A stretch of DNA of 64,000 nt from an uncultured Puniceicoccaceae bacterium. GTDB lineage: Bacteria; Verrucomicrobiota; Verrucomicrobiia; Opitutales; Coraliomargaritaceae. The notes under the pieces are model-generated. The model did not search any database, had not been told where the DNA came from, and was given only the letters and a program-made list of their open reading frames with translations. Positions within the stretch are counted from its first letter, which is position 1. The number at the start of each line of letters is the position of its first letter. Location of the stretch: the NCBI GenBank assembly GCA_913031135.1, contig CAJWEH010000002.1, forward strand, positions 1 through 64,000, written 5' to 3'. The position numbers and the translations under genes were made by a program. Shown here piece after piece: positions 56,052 through 64,000 of this stretch.

Positions 56052-57131
56052 CTACGTTTTTAATATATCTTTTATGTCATCATTAAGGGTATTATCAGAG
56101 GTAGGGTATAGTAGATCATGATCGATTGCCTGGGATGCTACCATGACGGCAGTTCCAAAAATATCGCCCGCATAAGTGCCACGGCTTATTTCCGCAGCTG
56201 GCTTTGAAAGACCGGTAAGGATAGGTCCGTACTGTCGGGATCGGGTAAAGTAATTAATTGTTTTTGCTGTAATATTTGCAGATTGAAGGTCAGGGAAGAT
56301 TAAGACATTTGCATTTCCCGCAACGGATCCACTAATGGATTTGTTTTCAGCAATTCTCGGATCTAATGCGGCATCCATTTGTAACTCGCCATCGATCTCA
56401 ATATCAAAATTATAGTCTTTGGCGAGTCTTTGTGCTTCTTGTGTAGCTAATTGTATTTTCTCAACGGATGGGTGCGGGTTCTTTTTTGAGGAATGGCTTG
56501 TATAACTTAAGAAAGCTACTCGTGGCTTTTTATTGGTTAATTGATAGCTTATCGCTGCTGTTTTAACTGCGATGTAAGCTAAATGCTCAATACTTGGATT
56601 TGGAATCACAGCGCAATCAGCAAGAAAGAGCTCTTTGTCTTTCCCAGTTGATACTTCTTCTAGATCAAAAATATTTAAGGAAGAGATTAAGTTGGTAGCA
56701 TCTTGAAATGGGATGATTTGCAATAGTGGTCTCAAGGCACTTTCGGCGTGACTATTGGCACCTGCCACTAATGCATCTGCTTGAGAGCTTGCTAACATAA
56801 GTGAGCCAAAATAGGAGGCATTATTTAGCACAGACTCTAAATCTTTCTCAGAGTGAGATTCAAATCGTTTGATCGACTTAAGAATCTGTTTGAATTGTGC
56901 TCTATCTTCAGACTCTAGATGATTGATGACCCTTATGTTATCGAGTTTAATATCGAGTCTTGTGGCAATAGTTTTAATCTCTAATCGGTTTCCTAAAAGA
57001 ATCGGTATGCCTAAGTCTTTAGAGGCAAATTTCCTTGCAGCTTGTAAAATACGCGCATCGTTTCCCTCTGGAAAAACAACCCTCTTAGGGTGGCGGACTA
57101 AGCGTTCACAAAGATTATTGATTAAAGACAT
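56052..57131 (-). CDS. pta: Phosphate acetyltransferase (catalytic domain)
   Basis: Pta interconverts acetyl-CoA and acetyl phosphate. The 359-residue protein is only the catalytic PTA_PTB part: VVFPEGNDARILQAARKF, ADALVAGANSHAESALRPLL, VIPNPSIEHLAYIA, ELQMDAALDPRIAENK, SGSVAGNANVLIFPDLQSAN and GPILTGLSKPAAEISRG. The BioD/DRTGG part is a separate downstream gene, the reverse of the order in fused proteins. No ackA is in the window. Confidence 0.93.
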   Translation of the reverse strand: MSLINNLCERLVRHPKRVVFPEGNDARILQAARKFASKDLGIPILLGNRLEIKTIATRLDIKLDNIRVINHLESEDRAQFKQILKSIKRFESHSEKDLESVLNNASYFGSLMLASSQADALVAGANSHAESALRPLLQIIPFQDATNLISSLNIFDLEEVSTGKDKELFLADCAVIPNPSIEHLAYIAVKTAAISYQLTNKKPRVAFLSYTSHSSKKNPHPSVEKIQLATQEAQRLAKDYNFDIEIDGELQMDAALDPRIAENKSISGSVAGNANVLIFPDLQSANITAKTINYFTRSRQYGPILTGLSKPAAEISRGTYAGDIFGTAVMVASQAIDHDLLYPTSDNTLNDDIKDILKT

Positions 57132-57243
57132 GATGAAAAGTTATCAATTTAATATGGCATAATGGCAATTCTTCAATAAAACAATACTCTATATTTATCG
57201 TTTTGTATTAAGCAAAATTTCATGAACCCTTATAAAATACTTA

Positions 57244-58788
57244 GTGAGTAAAGAATTAAGAGATATTATATCTGTCAGTGGTACAACGATTCTATCTCGA
57301 ATAACTGGTCTGCTAAGAGATGTATTAATCATTGCATCACTAGGTGCAAGTATTTGGAGTTCAGCATTTTTACTTGGTTTTACATTGCCGAATTTGTTTC
57401 GTCGTTTGTTTGGAGAAGGTGCTTTAACTTCTGCTTTTATACCTATTTTTTCATCGATTCATAAAGAGGGCGGTGCCACAAGAGCTAATTTATTTTTCAA
57501 TCGTTTTTTTCTTCGTTGGTTTTTGTATTTGTTGATCTTTGTTGTTTTGTCTCATTTTTTAATTCTATGGTCTTTAAATTTTGACTTTCTTTCATTTCGT
57601 TGGGCTGAGGCATTACAACTCTTAGATATACTGTTACCCTATGTCATTCTTGTTTGTTTGGCTGCTATGGCCAGTGGTGCATTGAATGTTTTTGGAAGGT
57701 TCTTCGCTCCAGCAGCAGCGCCTATTGTTTTTAATCTCTGTTTAATTGTATTTATATTGATTGGGATGTTTACTATATCAGGCGAGAGAAATTTAGTCAT
57801 TTGGCTTTGTTATGGGGTGATTTTTGGGGGTATTTTTCAATTATTGGTACCGCTATATGAGTTATTAAAAGAGGGTTGGAAACCACGCATAATTTTTAGT
57901 TTAGGAGACCAAAAGAAAGATTGGTCAGATTTTTGGGCTCTATTCACTCCTAGTATATTAGGTGCAGCGGTTCTTCAAATAAATGTCTTAATCAGTCGAT
58001 TATTAGCCTATTCTCTTGAAGACTCAGCGGTGTCTCTATTATACATTTCAAGTAGACTCATGGAGCTTCCTCTTGGTATTTTTACCATTGCTATTGTCAC
58101 TGTTTTTTTTCCTGCTATGGCTCGTGCTCATGGCGATGATGCTGAGAGATCATTTGAATCAGTCTTTTATAAAGGTTTTCGATTGATGGTTTTGATAGTT
58201 GTGCCTGCTTCTTTGGGGCTAATACTTCTTTCAAAGCCTATTTTAATTACACTCTTTCAATGGGGTTCTTTTGTGCAATCGGATGTTTTGCAGACTGTTC
58301 CGATTCTAATTATTTTTGCGTTATCGCTTCCTTTTTATTCGATGGCTACCTATTTTACTCGTGCTTTTCATGCTCAAAAGAACATGAAAACCCCGGTCAG
58401 AATTTCAATTTATGTTTTATTGATAAATACAATACTTAGCCTAGTCCTCATGCGTTCTTTTGGAGTCAATGGTTTGGCGCTAGCTAATTTACTGAGTTCA
58501 ATAGCTTTCTCCTATCTACTTCAGAGCGCCCTTCGAAAACAGTATCAAATTGTTGCTTTAAAAGGAATTCAATCGATACGATTGCCTATGTTTATTGGGC
58601 TCATTTTCATTTCATCTATCTGTTTGATAGGACAAGTTGTTATTAGTTTATTTGAGCTGAATACTAAATTACAATCTATTCTAGCATTGCTGACTTTAAT
58701 TCCGATAAGCGCGTTGCTCTATTTCTACTTATTGAATAAAAATAATGTAACGGACATGGCTTTTTTAAAGAGCTATTTAAGTCGTTAA
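57244..58788 (+). CDS. murJ: Lipid II flippase MurJ
   Basis: This polytopic inner-membrane MOP-family protein translocates lipid II. It has 514 residues and about fourteen hydrophobic segments. Signatures are SVSGTTILSRITGLLRDVLI, LPNLFRRLFGEGALTSAFIP, PYVILVCLAAMASGALN, FAPAAAPIVFN and SSRLMELPLGIFTIAIVTV. The start is GTG 57244 (the reading MSKELRDI). A -10-like TATAAA (57231-57236) ends 7 nt before GTG, so the message may be leaderless. It completes the lipid II pathway of the dcw operon at a separate locus. Confidence 0.94.
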   Translation: MSKELRDIISVSGTTILSRITGLLRDVLIIASLGASIWSSAFLLGFTLPNLFRRLFGEGALTSAFIPIFSSIHKEGGATRANLFFNRFFLRWFLYLLIFVVLSHFLILWSLNFDFLSFRWAEALQLLDILLPYVILVCLAAMASGALNVFGRFFAPAAAPIVFNLCLIVFILIGMFTISGERNLVIWLCYGVIFGGIFQLLVPLYELLKEGWKPRIIFSLGDQKKDWSDFWALFTPSILGAAVLQINVLISRLLAYSLEDSAVSLLYISSRLMELPLGIFTIAIVTVFFPAMARAHGDDAERSFESVFYKGFRLMVLIVVPASLGLILLSKPILITLFQWGSFVQSDVLQTVPILIIFALSLPFYSMATYFTRAFHAQKNMKTPVRISIYVLLINTILSLVLMRSFGVNGLALANLLSSIAFSYLLQSALRKQYQIVALKGIQSIRLPMFIGLIFISSICLIGQVVISLFELNTKLQSILALLTLIPISALLYFYLLNKNNVTDMAFLKSYLSR

Positions 58789-58793
58789 CAACC

Positions 58794-59657
58794 TTAAATA
58801 CGGGGTGTTTTTAATAAGAATTCGGAGAGTAGAGACTCATAGCTGACCGGATGCTCTCTAGAGCTAGCCCACTCAAAATGAGCTTGTCCTAGCAGGTTCT
58901 CTTTATTGCTCCGTTTCATCAATCCAATATAGGTATGTGCTTGGATTTCTTGCTGAAGTGTTTCAACCTGACTTAATAATTGTGTATCACTTAAGTCTTT
59001 ATTTATGAATTTAAGTATAGGGTAAGGCCAGTTTGATTCTTTTTTGGATGATTGAATGAATTTAAGAATCGTTTTTTGATTTTCTAAATCATTTATCTCA
59101 GCCATAGCAAAATAGGATAGAATTAATAAGGAGGGTGCACGTAACTCGCTATTGTCGTAATACAATTTTGCAACTTTAGCTTGTTTAATAGCTTCATTAT
59201 ATCGACCTTGGCACATATAAACTTTTGAAAGTGTTTCATGAAGGGTTGGGTTTTCAGGAGCTTCTAAGAGTGCTTTTTGGAAAAAATCATGTGCAGCGTT
59301 AAAGTCTTTAAGATAAAAAGCACAATTTCCAAGTGCTTCGGTTATTGCATCATTATTTGAGTCTAAATTATAGGCTATTGTGTAAGTGTTGTAAGCTTCA
59401 TTAATTTCACCTAATTCAAATAAACACTTTGCCTTTCCTGTTAAGGCTGAAAGATGAAAAGGATTGTCTTTAAGTAAATCATCGAATTTAGAAAGAGCTA
59501 TTTTATACTGTTTATTATAAAGCTGATAAAAAGCATCATCCTGTTCATTAGTGACAGTAATAACAGTTGGTTGATCGAATATTAAGGCTTCCATTTGCTC
59601 TGCAAAAAGGTTCGATACAAATAGTATACTTAAAATTAAATGAATCATTTTATACAT
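58794..59657 (-). CDS. Secreted TPR-repeat protein
   Basis: From ATG 59657 the protein has 287 residues and a signal peptide (MYKMIHLILSILFVSNLFAE). The mature part has TPR-like helices: FYQLYNKQYKIALSKFDDLL, then LTGKAKCLFELGEINEAYN, LGNCAFYLKDFNAAHDFFQKAL and LSKVYMCQGRYNEAIKQAK (four or more repeats, about 40-190). It probably mediates protein contacts in the periplasm. Nothing points to a specific complex. Codons before 59657 overlap the divergent neighbour and are excluded. Confidence 0.75.
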   Translation of the reverse strand: MYKMIHLILSILFVSNLFAEQMEALIFDQPTVITVTNEQDDAFYQLYNKQYKIALSKFDDLLKDNPFHLSALTGKAKCLFELGEINEAYNTYTIAYNLDSNNDAITEALGNCAFYLKDFNAAHDFFQKALLEAPENPTLHETLSKVYMCQGRYNEAIKQAKVAKLYYDNSELRAPSLLILSYFAMAEINDLENQKTILKFIQSSKKESNWPYPILKFINKDLSDTQLLSQVETLQQEIQAHTYIGLMKRSNKENLLGQAHFEWASSREHPVSYESLLSEFLLKTPRI

Positions 59658-59708
59658 GATTCTTGAATGATGGGGAATTGCCAATACATTTTTAAAATTA
59701 AACCAACC

Positions 59709-60341
59709 ATGCGAATAAAGTTAAAAGAATGTGAACCAATTGGAACAAATGCTTATTGCCTTTTAAATGATGATCTTAAGCAGGTAATTTTAGTGGATGC
59801 ACCACTCGGTTCTTTTGAATGGAGTAGCGAATTTTGTAAAAAGTATAATTATGAGCTTGTTGCAGTCCTGCTGACCCATGGTCATTGGGATCACATTTTA
59901 GATGCGCATTTATTTAATGAGCAAAAGATTCCACTTTATGGTCACCAGGCAGATTCACTTCTTTTTGAACAACCAGAACGAATGATGCAATATGCGATTC
60001 CCGGTATCAATATAAGGGCTTTAGAGATTAATCATTGGATTGAAACAGGAGCTATTTCAGTTGGTGGATTCTCTTTTGAGGTTTTTGAAGTCCCAGGGCA
60101 TTGTCCTGGTAGCTTAATGTTTTATCATAAGGATTCTAATGCAGCTTTTGTTGGGGATGCTATTTTTGCGGGTGGTGTGGGCCGCTGTGATTTGCCTGGT
60201 GGAGATTTTAAAGTCCTTGAAGCATCTATCTTAAATAAGATTTACACACTACCTCTTGATACTCAACTATACCCAGGGCATGGACCTATGACAACTGTTA
60301 GAATTGAGCGAAGTGGTAATCCTTTTGTGAGTATCCCTTAA
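59709..60341 (+). CDS. Metallo-beta-lactamase-fold hydrolase (glyoxalase II-like)
   Basis: From ATG 59709, the 210-residue protein shows the family's CEPIGTNAYCLLND-like start, metal motif LLTHGHWDHILDAH, FEVPGHCPGSLMFYH, FVGDAIFAGGVGRCDLPGGD and LYPGHGPMTTV. This is the short glyoxalase II-like hydrolase pattern with both metal sites intact. The substrate, probably a thioester, is not certain. It is followed after 1 nt by ribD. Further upstream in-frame codons lie opposite the divergent TPR gene. Confidence 0.85.
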   Translation: MRIKLKECEPIGTNAYCLLNDDLKQVILVDAPLGSFEWSSEFCKKYNYELVAVLLTHGHWDHILDAHLFNEQKIPLYGHQADSLLFEQPERMMQYAIPGINIRALEINHWIETGAISVGGFSFEVFEVPGHCPGSLMFYHKDSNAAFVGDAIFAGGVGRCDLPGGDFKVLEASILNKIYTLPLDTQLYPGHGPMTTVRIERSGNPFVSIP

Positions 60342-60342
60342 G

Positions 60343-61470
60343 ATGACTACTAAAAAGAACGACGGGTACTACATGCAAATAGCTATTGACTTAGCTAAAT
60401 CTGCGTGGGGTAAAACACACAACAATCCAATGGTTGGATCCTTGATTGTGCATCAGGGTGCCATAATTTCAAAAGGGTTTCATGAAAAGTCAGGCTCTCA
60501 TCATGCGGAGATCAATGCACTCAAGGCTTTTAATGAAACTCCTGATGATACGACCCTATTATACATAACGCTTGAGCCATGTTCAACGACTGGAAGAACA
60601 GGAGCCTGCACGGAAGCAATCATTCGTTCCGGGATTCAAAAAGTTGTTATTGGGGCACTGGATCCAAATCCAAATCATGCAGGTCGTGGAATTTCTCTTT
60701 TAGAAGAAGAGGGTATTTCGGTCACTTTTGGGGTGCTCGAAGAGCAGTGCCGAGATCTTAATTTAATATTTAATCATTGGATTGTTCATAAAAAAACTTT
60801 TTCTGCTTTGAAAGTAGCAATGACATTAGACGGCTCCCTAGCTGCTTCAAATGGTCAGTCCAAATGGATTACAAGTGAGGAGGCACGATCAGATGTCATG
60901 ACTTGGCGCCGTTTATTTCCTGCTATTCTTGTGACACAAAAAACGATTGACCAAGATAATCCTAGGTTGACGAGTCGAAGTTCTGAAGCAGTTTTTTGTC
61001 CTCGAAGATTTGTGTTGAATCGCTCGCTTAAGAGTCTCGATCAATACATGAAGTATTCGGTTTTTTCTGATGAATATAAACACAAGACGACTGTTGTTTA
61101 TGGAGAGTTAGCATCGGAAGAAGCAGTACAAAAACTAAAAGCCTTAGAGATTGATGCATGGCGAATTAAGGAATCGGACCATGGAATTGACATGAATGAT
61201 TTTTTCAATCGGTGTGCTGAAGAAAATTTATGCGGGATTTTTATTGAAGCAGGGGCGCAATTTGGAACACATCTCTTGGAAAAGAAACTGGTTGATTATT
61301 TATATGTCTATCAAGCACCTAAATTATTATTGGACTCGGATGCTCGTGCATTAGGTACTTGTAGAAAAACAAGTCATATAGATGAATCCTTACAAATGGA
61401 GGGTGTTATTCATAAGACCTTTAAAGAAGACCATTTAGTTCGTGGTTTTATAAAGAAGGAATCTCTATGA
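60343..61470 (+). CDS. ribD: Bifunctional riboflavin biosynthesis deaminase/reductase RibD
   Basis: The N-terminal deaminase and C-terminal reductase carry out two steps of riboflavin synthesis. The 375-residue protein has the zinc site HHAEINALKAF and EPCSTTGRTGACTEAII, slightly different from the usual HyGRTPPC block but with the ligand Cys kept. KVVIGALDPNPNHAGRGI follows. The reductase part begins KVAMTLDGSLAASNGQSKWI, with DQDNPRLTSR after it. It overlaps the convergent ruvA end by 6 nt. Confidence 0.93.
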   Translation: MTTKKNDGYYMQIAIDLAKSAWGKTHNNPMVGSLIVHQGAIISKGFHEKSGSHHAEINALKAFNETPDDTTLLYITLEPCSTTGRTGACTEAIIRSGIQKVVIGALDPNPNHAGRGISLLEEEGISVTFGVLEEQCRDLNLIFNHWIVHKKTFSALKVAMTLDGSLAASNGQSKWITSEEARSDVMTWRRLFPAILVTQKTIDQDNPRLTSRSSEAVFCPRRFVLNRSLKSLDQYMKYSVFSDEYKHKTTVVYGELASEEAVQKLKALEIDAWRIKESDHGIDMNDFFNRCAEENLCGIFIEAGAQFGTHLLEKKLVDYLYVYQAPKLLLDSDARALGTCRKTSHIDESLQMEGVIHKTFKEDHLVRGFIKKESL

Positions 61471-62067
61471 TAAGGCTTCCTTAATAATCGCTTCGACTGA
61501 TGTTTCTATGCCAAGCTTTTGAATTGCTTGAGAGACTCTTTTATCAGCCTCTGCTATTTTATATCCAAGAATCATTAAACTTGAAACGGCATCCTGATGC
61601 TTGGATGTACTGTTCAAATTAGTTTGAAGTGTTTCACTGGAGGGTGTATTGACTGATTGGCTTGAACTGACTTTGTCTTTGAGTTCAATCACTAAGCGTT
61701 CAGCCGTTTTTTTTCCAATGCCAGGACACTTTGATAGCAGACTTGTATCCTGATTAAATATCGCCTGTTGTAGTATGGGCACTGACATCTTGCTTAAGAT
61801 ACTCAGTCCAATTCTCGGACCAATTCCAGAAACTTTTTCAATGAGTAAACGGAAAAAATCTCGATCATTGCGATTTATAAATCCGTAGAGTGCGGCGCTA
61901 TCTTCTCGGTAGACTGGGTGTATGAATAATTCACAAGTTTCACCAAGCGGTGGGATTTTTTCAGCAGTTGTAATGGGTATCTGTACTGAGTAACCGACAC
62001 CATTGACATCCAATATAATCTCTAAGGGAGAAGATTCTATAACGGCACCTTTTAGATAATGGATCAT
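61465..62067 (-). CDS. ruvA: Holliday junction DNA helicase subunit RuvA
   Basis: RuvA recognises Holliday junctions with RuvB. It has 200 residues. The N-terminal OB fold (MIHYLKGAVIE, VNGVGYSVQIP) is followed by helix-hairpin-helix motifs (LIEKVSGIGPRIGLSIL, LLSKCPGIGKKTAERLVIEL) and a C-terminal domain that meets RuvB (DAVSSLMILGYKIAEADKRV). Neither ruvB nor ruvC is in the window. Confidence 0.96.
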   Translation of the reverse strand: MIHYLKGAVIESSPLEIILDVNGVGYSVQIPITTAEKIPPLGETCELFIHPVYREDSAALYGFINRNDRDFFRLLIEKVSGIGPRIGLSILSKMSVPILQQAIFNQDTSLLSKCPGIGKKTAERLVIELKDKVSSSQSVNTPSSETLQTNLNSTSKHQDAVSSLMILGYKIAEADKRVSQAIQKLGIETSVEAIIKEALS

Positions 62068-62081
62068 ATTGAGATTTTGGC

Positions 62082-62822
62082 CTAATCAGCGATCCCTAAA
62101 ACATCTTCCATGTTGTATAAACCAGCTTTTGCACTCGTTGTCCAGTGGGCTGCGAACAAGGCTCCTTCGGCAAAGATTTTTCGATCGGTAGCTTTATGTG
62201 TCAGCTCAAGCCGTTCACCATCACCACAAAAGTAAACGGTGTGTTCTCCGACGATATCGCCACCTCTAAGTGCGTGTACTCCTATTTCCTTTGTGTTCCG
62301 TGCTCCGACTTGTCCATTTCTTCCATGGACAATATTCGAATCGTCTAGTTCATAGCTATTTTTGAGTATTTCAATTAAACGCTCTGCGGTACCACTTGGG
62401 GCATCTTTTTTATGATGGTGGTGCATCTCTAAAACTTCAGCCTCAAACTTCTCTTTTAGTAAAGAGGCAGCTTTTTTTGTAAGATAATTTAAAGTATTAA
62501 CGCCAATAGAATAATTCCCCGCCCAGACAACAGGGATTTCCCCTTTTATAACCTCTTGGATTTGCTTTTTGCTTGAGGCGTCATGCCCGGTAGTTCCAAT
62601 GACTAAACCTTTTTTATGTTTAACCGCTAGTTGTGCTATCTCAATGGTCGTTTTATAAAAACTAAAATCAATAATGACATCAGCCTCCTCAATAAACTGA
62701 GCGGGGTTATCACCCATATCACAAGCACCAGTTATAATAGCCTTATTATTTTTTGCACATTCAGAAATGGCTTGCCCCATTCTGCCCTTAGCACCAATTA
62801 AAAGTATTTTTAGGGGATTCAT
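62082..62822 (-). CDS. dapB: 4-hydroxy-tetrahydrodipicolinate reductase
   Basis: It is the second step of the DAP/lysine branch. It has 246 residues. The nucleotide loop is IGAKGRMGQAISE, then GTTGHDASSKKQ, NYSIGVNTL and the catalytic EMHHHHKKDAPSGTAERL. The final GLYNMEDVLG is typical. Its first base shares position 62822 with the end of dapA, so translation is coupled. The product feeds meso-DAP to MurE. Confidence 0.96.
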   Translation of the reverse strand: MNPLKILLIGAKGRMGQAISECAKNNKAIITGACDMGDNPAQFIEEADVIIDFSFYKTTIEIAQLAVKHKKGLVIGTTGHDASSKKQIQEVIKGEIPVVWAGNYSIGVNTLNYLTKKAASLLKEKFEAEVLEMHHHHKKDAPSGTAERLIEILKNSYELDDSNIVHGRNGQVGARNTKEIGVHALRGGDIVGEHTVYFCGDGERLELTHKATDRKIFAEGALFAAHWTTSAKAGLYNMEDVLGIAD

Positions 62823-63712
62823 TATATTAAGGAGAATTCTTTTAAGAGTGCCTTTAATTGATTTTTACTGGCATCTTTTAGTTTTGATAGCGGTAGGCGT
62901 ACAGAATCAGAACGGATGATACCAGTTTCTTTTAGGCAGTATTTTATAGGAACTGGATTTGGCTCCATAAATATAGCATTAAAAAAGTGGTAATAGTTTA
63001 AGAAGATTTCTTGAGCTTTTTTAAAATCATTGTTGTTTGCTGCATTGACCATTTCTACTAAAGGACTGACGATTAAATTCGAAGCAACACTGATAACGCC
63101 CTTAGCTCCACTTGACATGAAAGGAAGGGTTAATGCATCATCACCACTCAGTACACTATAGTTCATCCCTAGTCTTTTAATATATTGAGTAACTTTATCA
63201 CAAGAGCTTTCAGCAGCTTTCATGCAGCAGACGTGTGGGTAGCGCTCATATAGTTTTGCTGCTACATCAACAGAAATCTCAATGCCACAACGAGATGGGA
63301 TCGAATATAAAATAATAGGCTTATCTGTGACTTCAGCAATTGCACTGAAATGAGCCAATAAACCCTCTTCACTTGGTTTATTGTAATAAGGAGCTACTAG
63401 TAGAAAACCATTTGCGCCAGCTTTATCTGCTTCCTTGGTGAGTTCGATTGCTTCATCTGTTGAATTAGATCCAGTTCCTGCATACACGGGCACTCTAGTA
63501 TTTGCAAATTGCACCGTCTGACGGATCACATCGATATGTTCAGAATGAGATAAAGTAGGGGATTCTCCCGTTGTACCAACGGCTACTAACCCAGTAATGC
63601 CACCTTTTATTTGATACTCTACTAATGCTTCTAGATCGTCGTAATCGACACCATCATTATTAAATGGAGTCGCAAGCGCAGTGTAGGTACCTTTAAATTC
63701 TGTTGAAGACAT
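62822..63712 (-). CDS. dapA: 4-hydroxy-tetrahydrodipicolinate synthase
   Basis: This class I aldolase condenses pyruvate with aspartate semialdehyde. The protein has 296 residues. The family sites are VGTTGESPTLSHSEH, the tyrosine in APYYNKPSEEG, SIPSRCGIEIS and the Schiff-base lysine in CCMKAAESS. The C-terminal NPVPIKYCLKETGI matches the family. It precedes dapB with a 1-nt overlap. Confidence 0.96.
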   Translation of the reverse strand: MSSTEFKGTYTALATPFNNDGVDYDDLEALVEYQIKGGITGLVAVGTTGESPTLSHSEHIDVIRQTVQFANTRVPVYAGTGSNSTDEAIELTKEADKAGANGFLLVAPYYNKPSEEGLLAHFSAIAEVTDKPIILYSIPSRCGIEISVDVAAKLYERYPHVCCMKAAESSCDKVTQYIKRLGMNYSVLSGDDALTLPFMSSGAKGVISVASNLIVSPLVEMVNAANNNDFKKAQEIFLNYYHFFNAIFMEPNPVPIKYCLKETGIIRSDSVRLPLSKLKDASKNQLKALLKEFSLI

Positions 63713-63780
63713 AACTGAGTAATAATTGTTAAGAAACGATTTTATTTTAATAGTACATCAGACGAAAATGTCTAACGAAT

Positions 63781-64000
63781 TTATTTAGAAGCTATTTTAT
63801 AACAATTCGTATGAAAAGTATAAATGTATAAGTATGCTATGATTCCAATAACAATTGCACTATCTGCAATATTAAAAGCAGGCCACCTTCCATCGGGAAT
63901 TATATTTGGAACGTGTATCGGAAGGTGTACATCTATAAAATCGATCACATAGCCAATACGCATCCGATCCGTGAGATTGCCTAAGATTCCTCCAATCAAA
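63781..64000 (-). CDS. lspA: Signal peptidase II (lipoprotein), C-terminal part, cut by the window edge
   Basis: This inner-membrane aspartic peptidase cleaves lipoprotein signal peptides. Only the last 72 or so residues are seen: [20 protein letters not shown] with the first catalytic Asp, and [20 protein letters not shown] with the second, then a last membrane segment and a polar tail. The gene begins beyond the right edge. Several lipoproteins in this window would be its substrates. dapA starts 68 nt further on in the same direction. Confidence 0.93.
   Translation of the reverse strand, partial: LIGGILGNLTDRMRIGYVIDFIDVHLPIHVPNIIPDGRWPAFNIADSAIVIGIIAYLYIYTFHTNCYKIASK

Overview
The window is a chromosomal segment of a Gram-negative bacterium that makes meso-diaminopimelate peptidoglycan, probably a Verrucomicrobiota member of the Opitutales/Puniceicoccales type. 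The grounds are: a complete division and cell wall (dcw) cluster with a MurC-MurB fusion; lipid A synthesis through LpxI; DUF481, FecR-like and Pal-like envelope proteins; a secreted protease with a 'DxDxDG...LEYAF.x.NP' tail of the kind common in that phylum; and AT-rich coding. The taxonomic call is inference from gene content, not from a marker gene comparison.

Layout. 1-2201: the ends of two unknown small membrane genes, tRNA-Ser(GCU), then a decaying AT-rich islet holding two genes that are each interrupted by one in-frame stop, and a fragment of a second, GC-richer metF. 2202-3098 (-): intact metF. 3235-24196 (+): one probable operon of about 21 kb: mraZ, an 80-aa unknown, rsmH, ftsL-like, a 73-aa unknown, ftsI, murE, murF, mraY, murD, a LysM protein, ftsW, murG, murC-murB, ddl, ftsQ, ftsA, a divergent ftsZ, then a Sco-type protein and a His-rich membrane-anchored partner. 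A promoter lies over three exact MraZ-box repeats in front of mraZ.

24186-28466 (-): lpxI, a FecR-like protein and leuS. 28585-36346 (+): a secreted unknown, a PF07399-type antiporter, PolX, RNase Y, a DUF481 outer-membrane protein and a GH17-like glucanase. 36420-42423 (-, except one gene): tRNA-Pro(GGG), secreted trypsin-like protease, YugP-type zinc peptidase, thioredoxin-like protein (+), TypA/BipA and a beta-CASP metallo-beta-lactamase. 42585-53408 (+): long PurF, PurH, lipoate ligase-like protein with gcvT-gcvH-gcvP, an M48 lipoprotein protease and an M20 peptidase. 53418-64000 (mixed): Pal-like lipoprotein, CbiX-like protein, a two-gene phosphotransacetylase, MurJ, a TPR protein, an MBL hydrolase, RibD, and ruvA-dapB-dapA-lspA (the last cut by the window edge).

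How it fits together. MurC-F, MraY, MurG, MurJ, FtsI and FtsW form a near-complete lipid II and septal wall pathway. DapA and DapB supply the DAP that MurE (DNPR motif) adds. The lipoate ligase-like protein probably serves GcvH. PurF and PurH are joined behind a perfect palindrome. Genes are packed so tightly that six convergent pairs overlap or sit within 9 nt of each other, with no room for intrinsic terminators. No CRISPR array, insertion sequence, integrase or prophage gene was seen. The most unusual points are the degenerate FtsZ active-site motifs, the two unnamed small genes in the dcw operon, the MraZ-box promoter that corrects the mraZ start, and the eroded islet next to tRNA-Ser.
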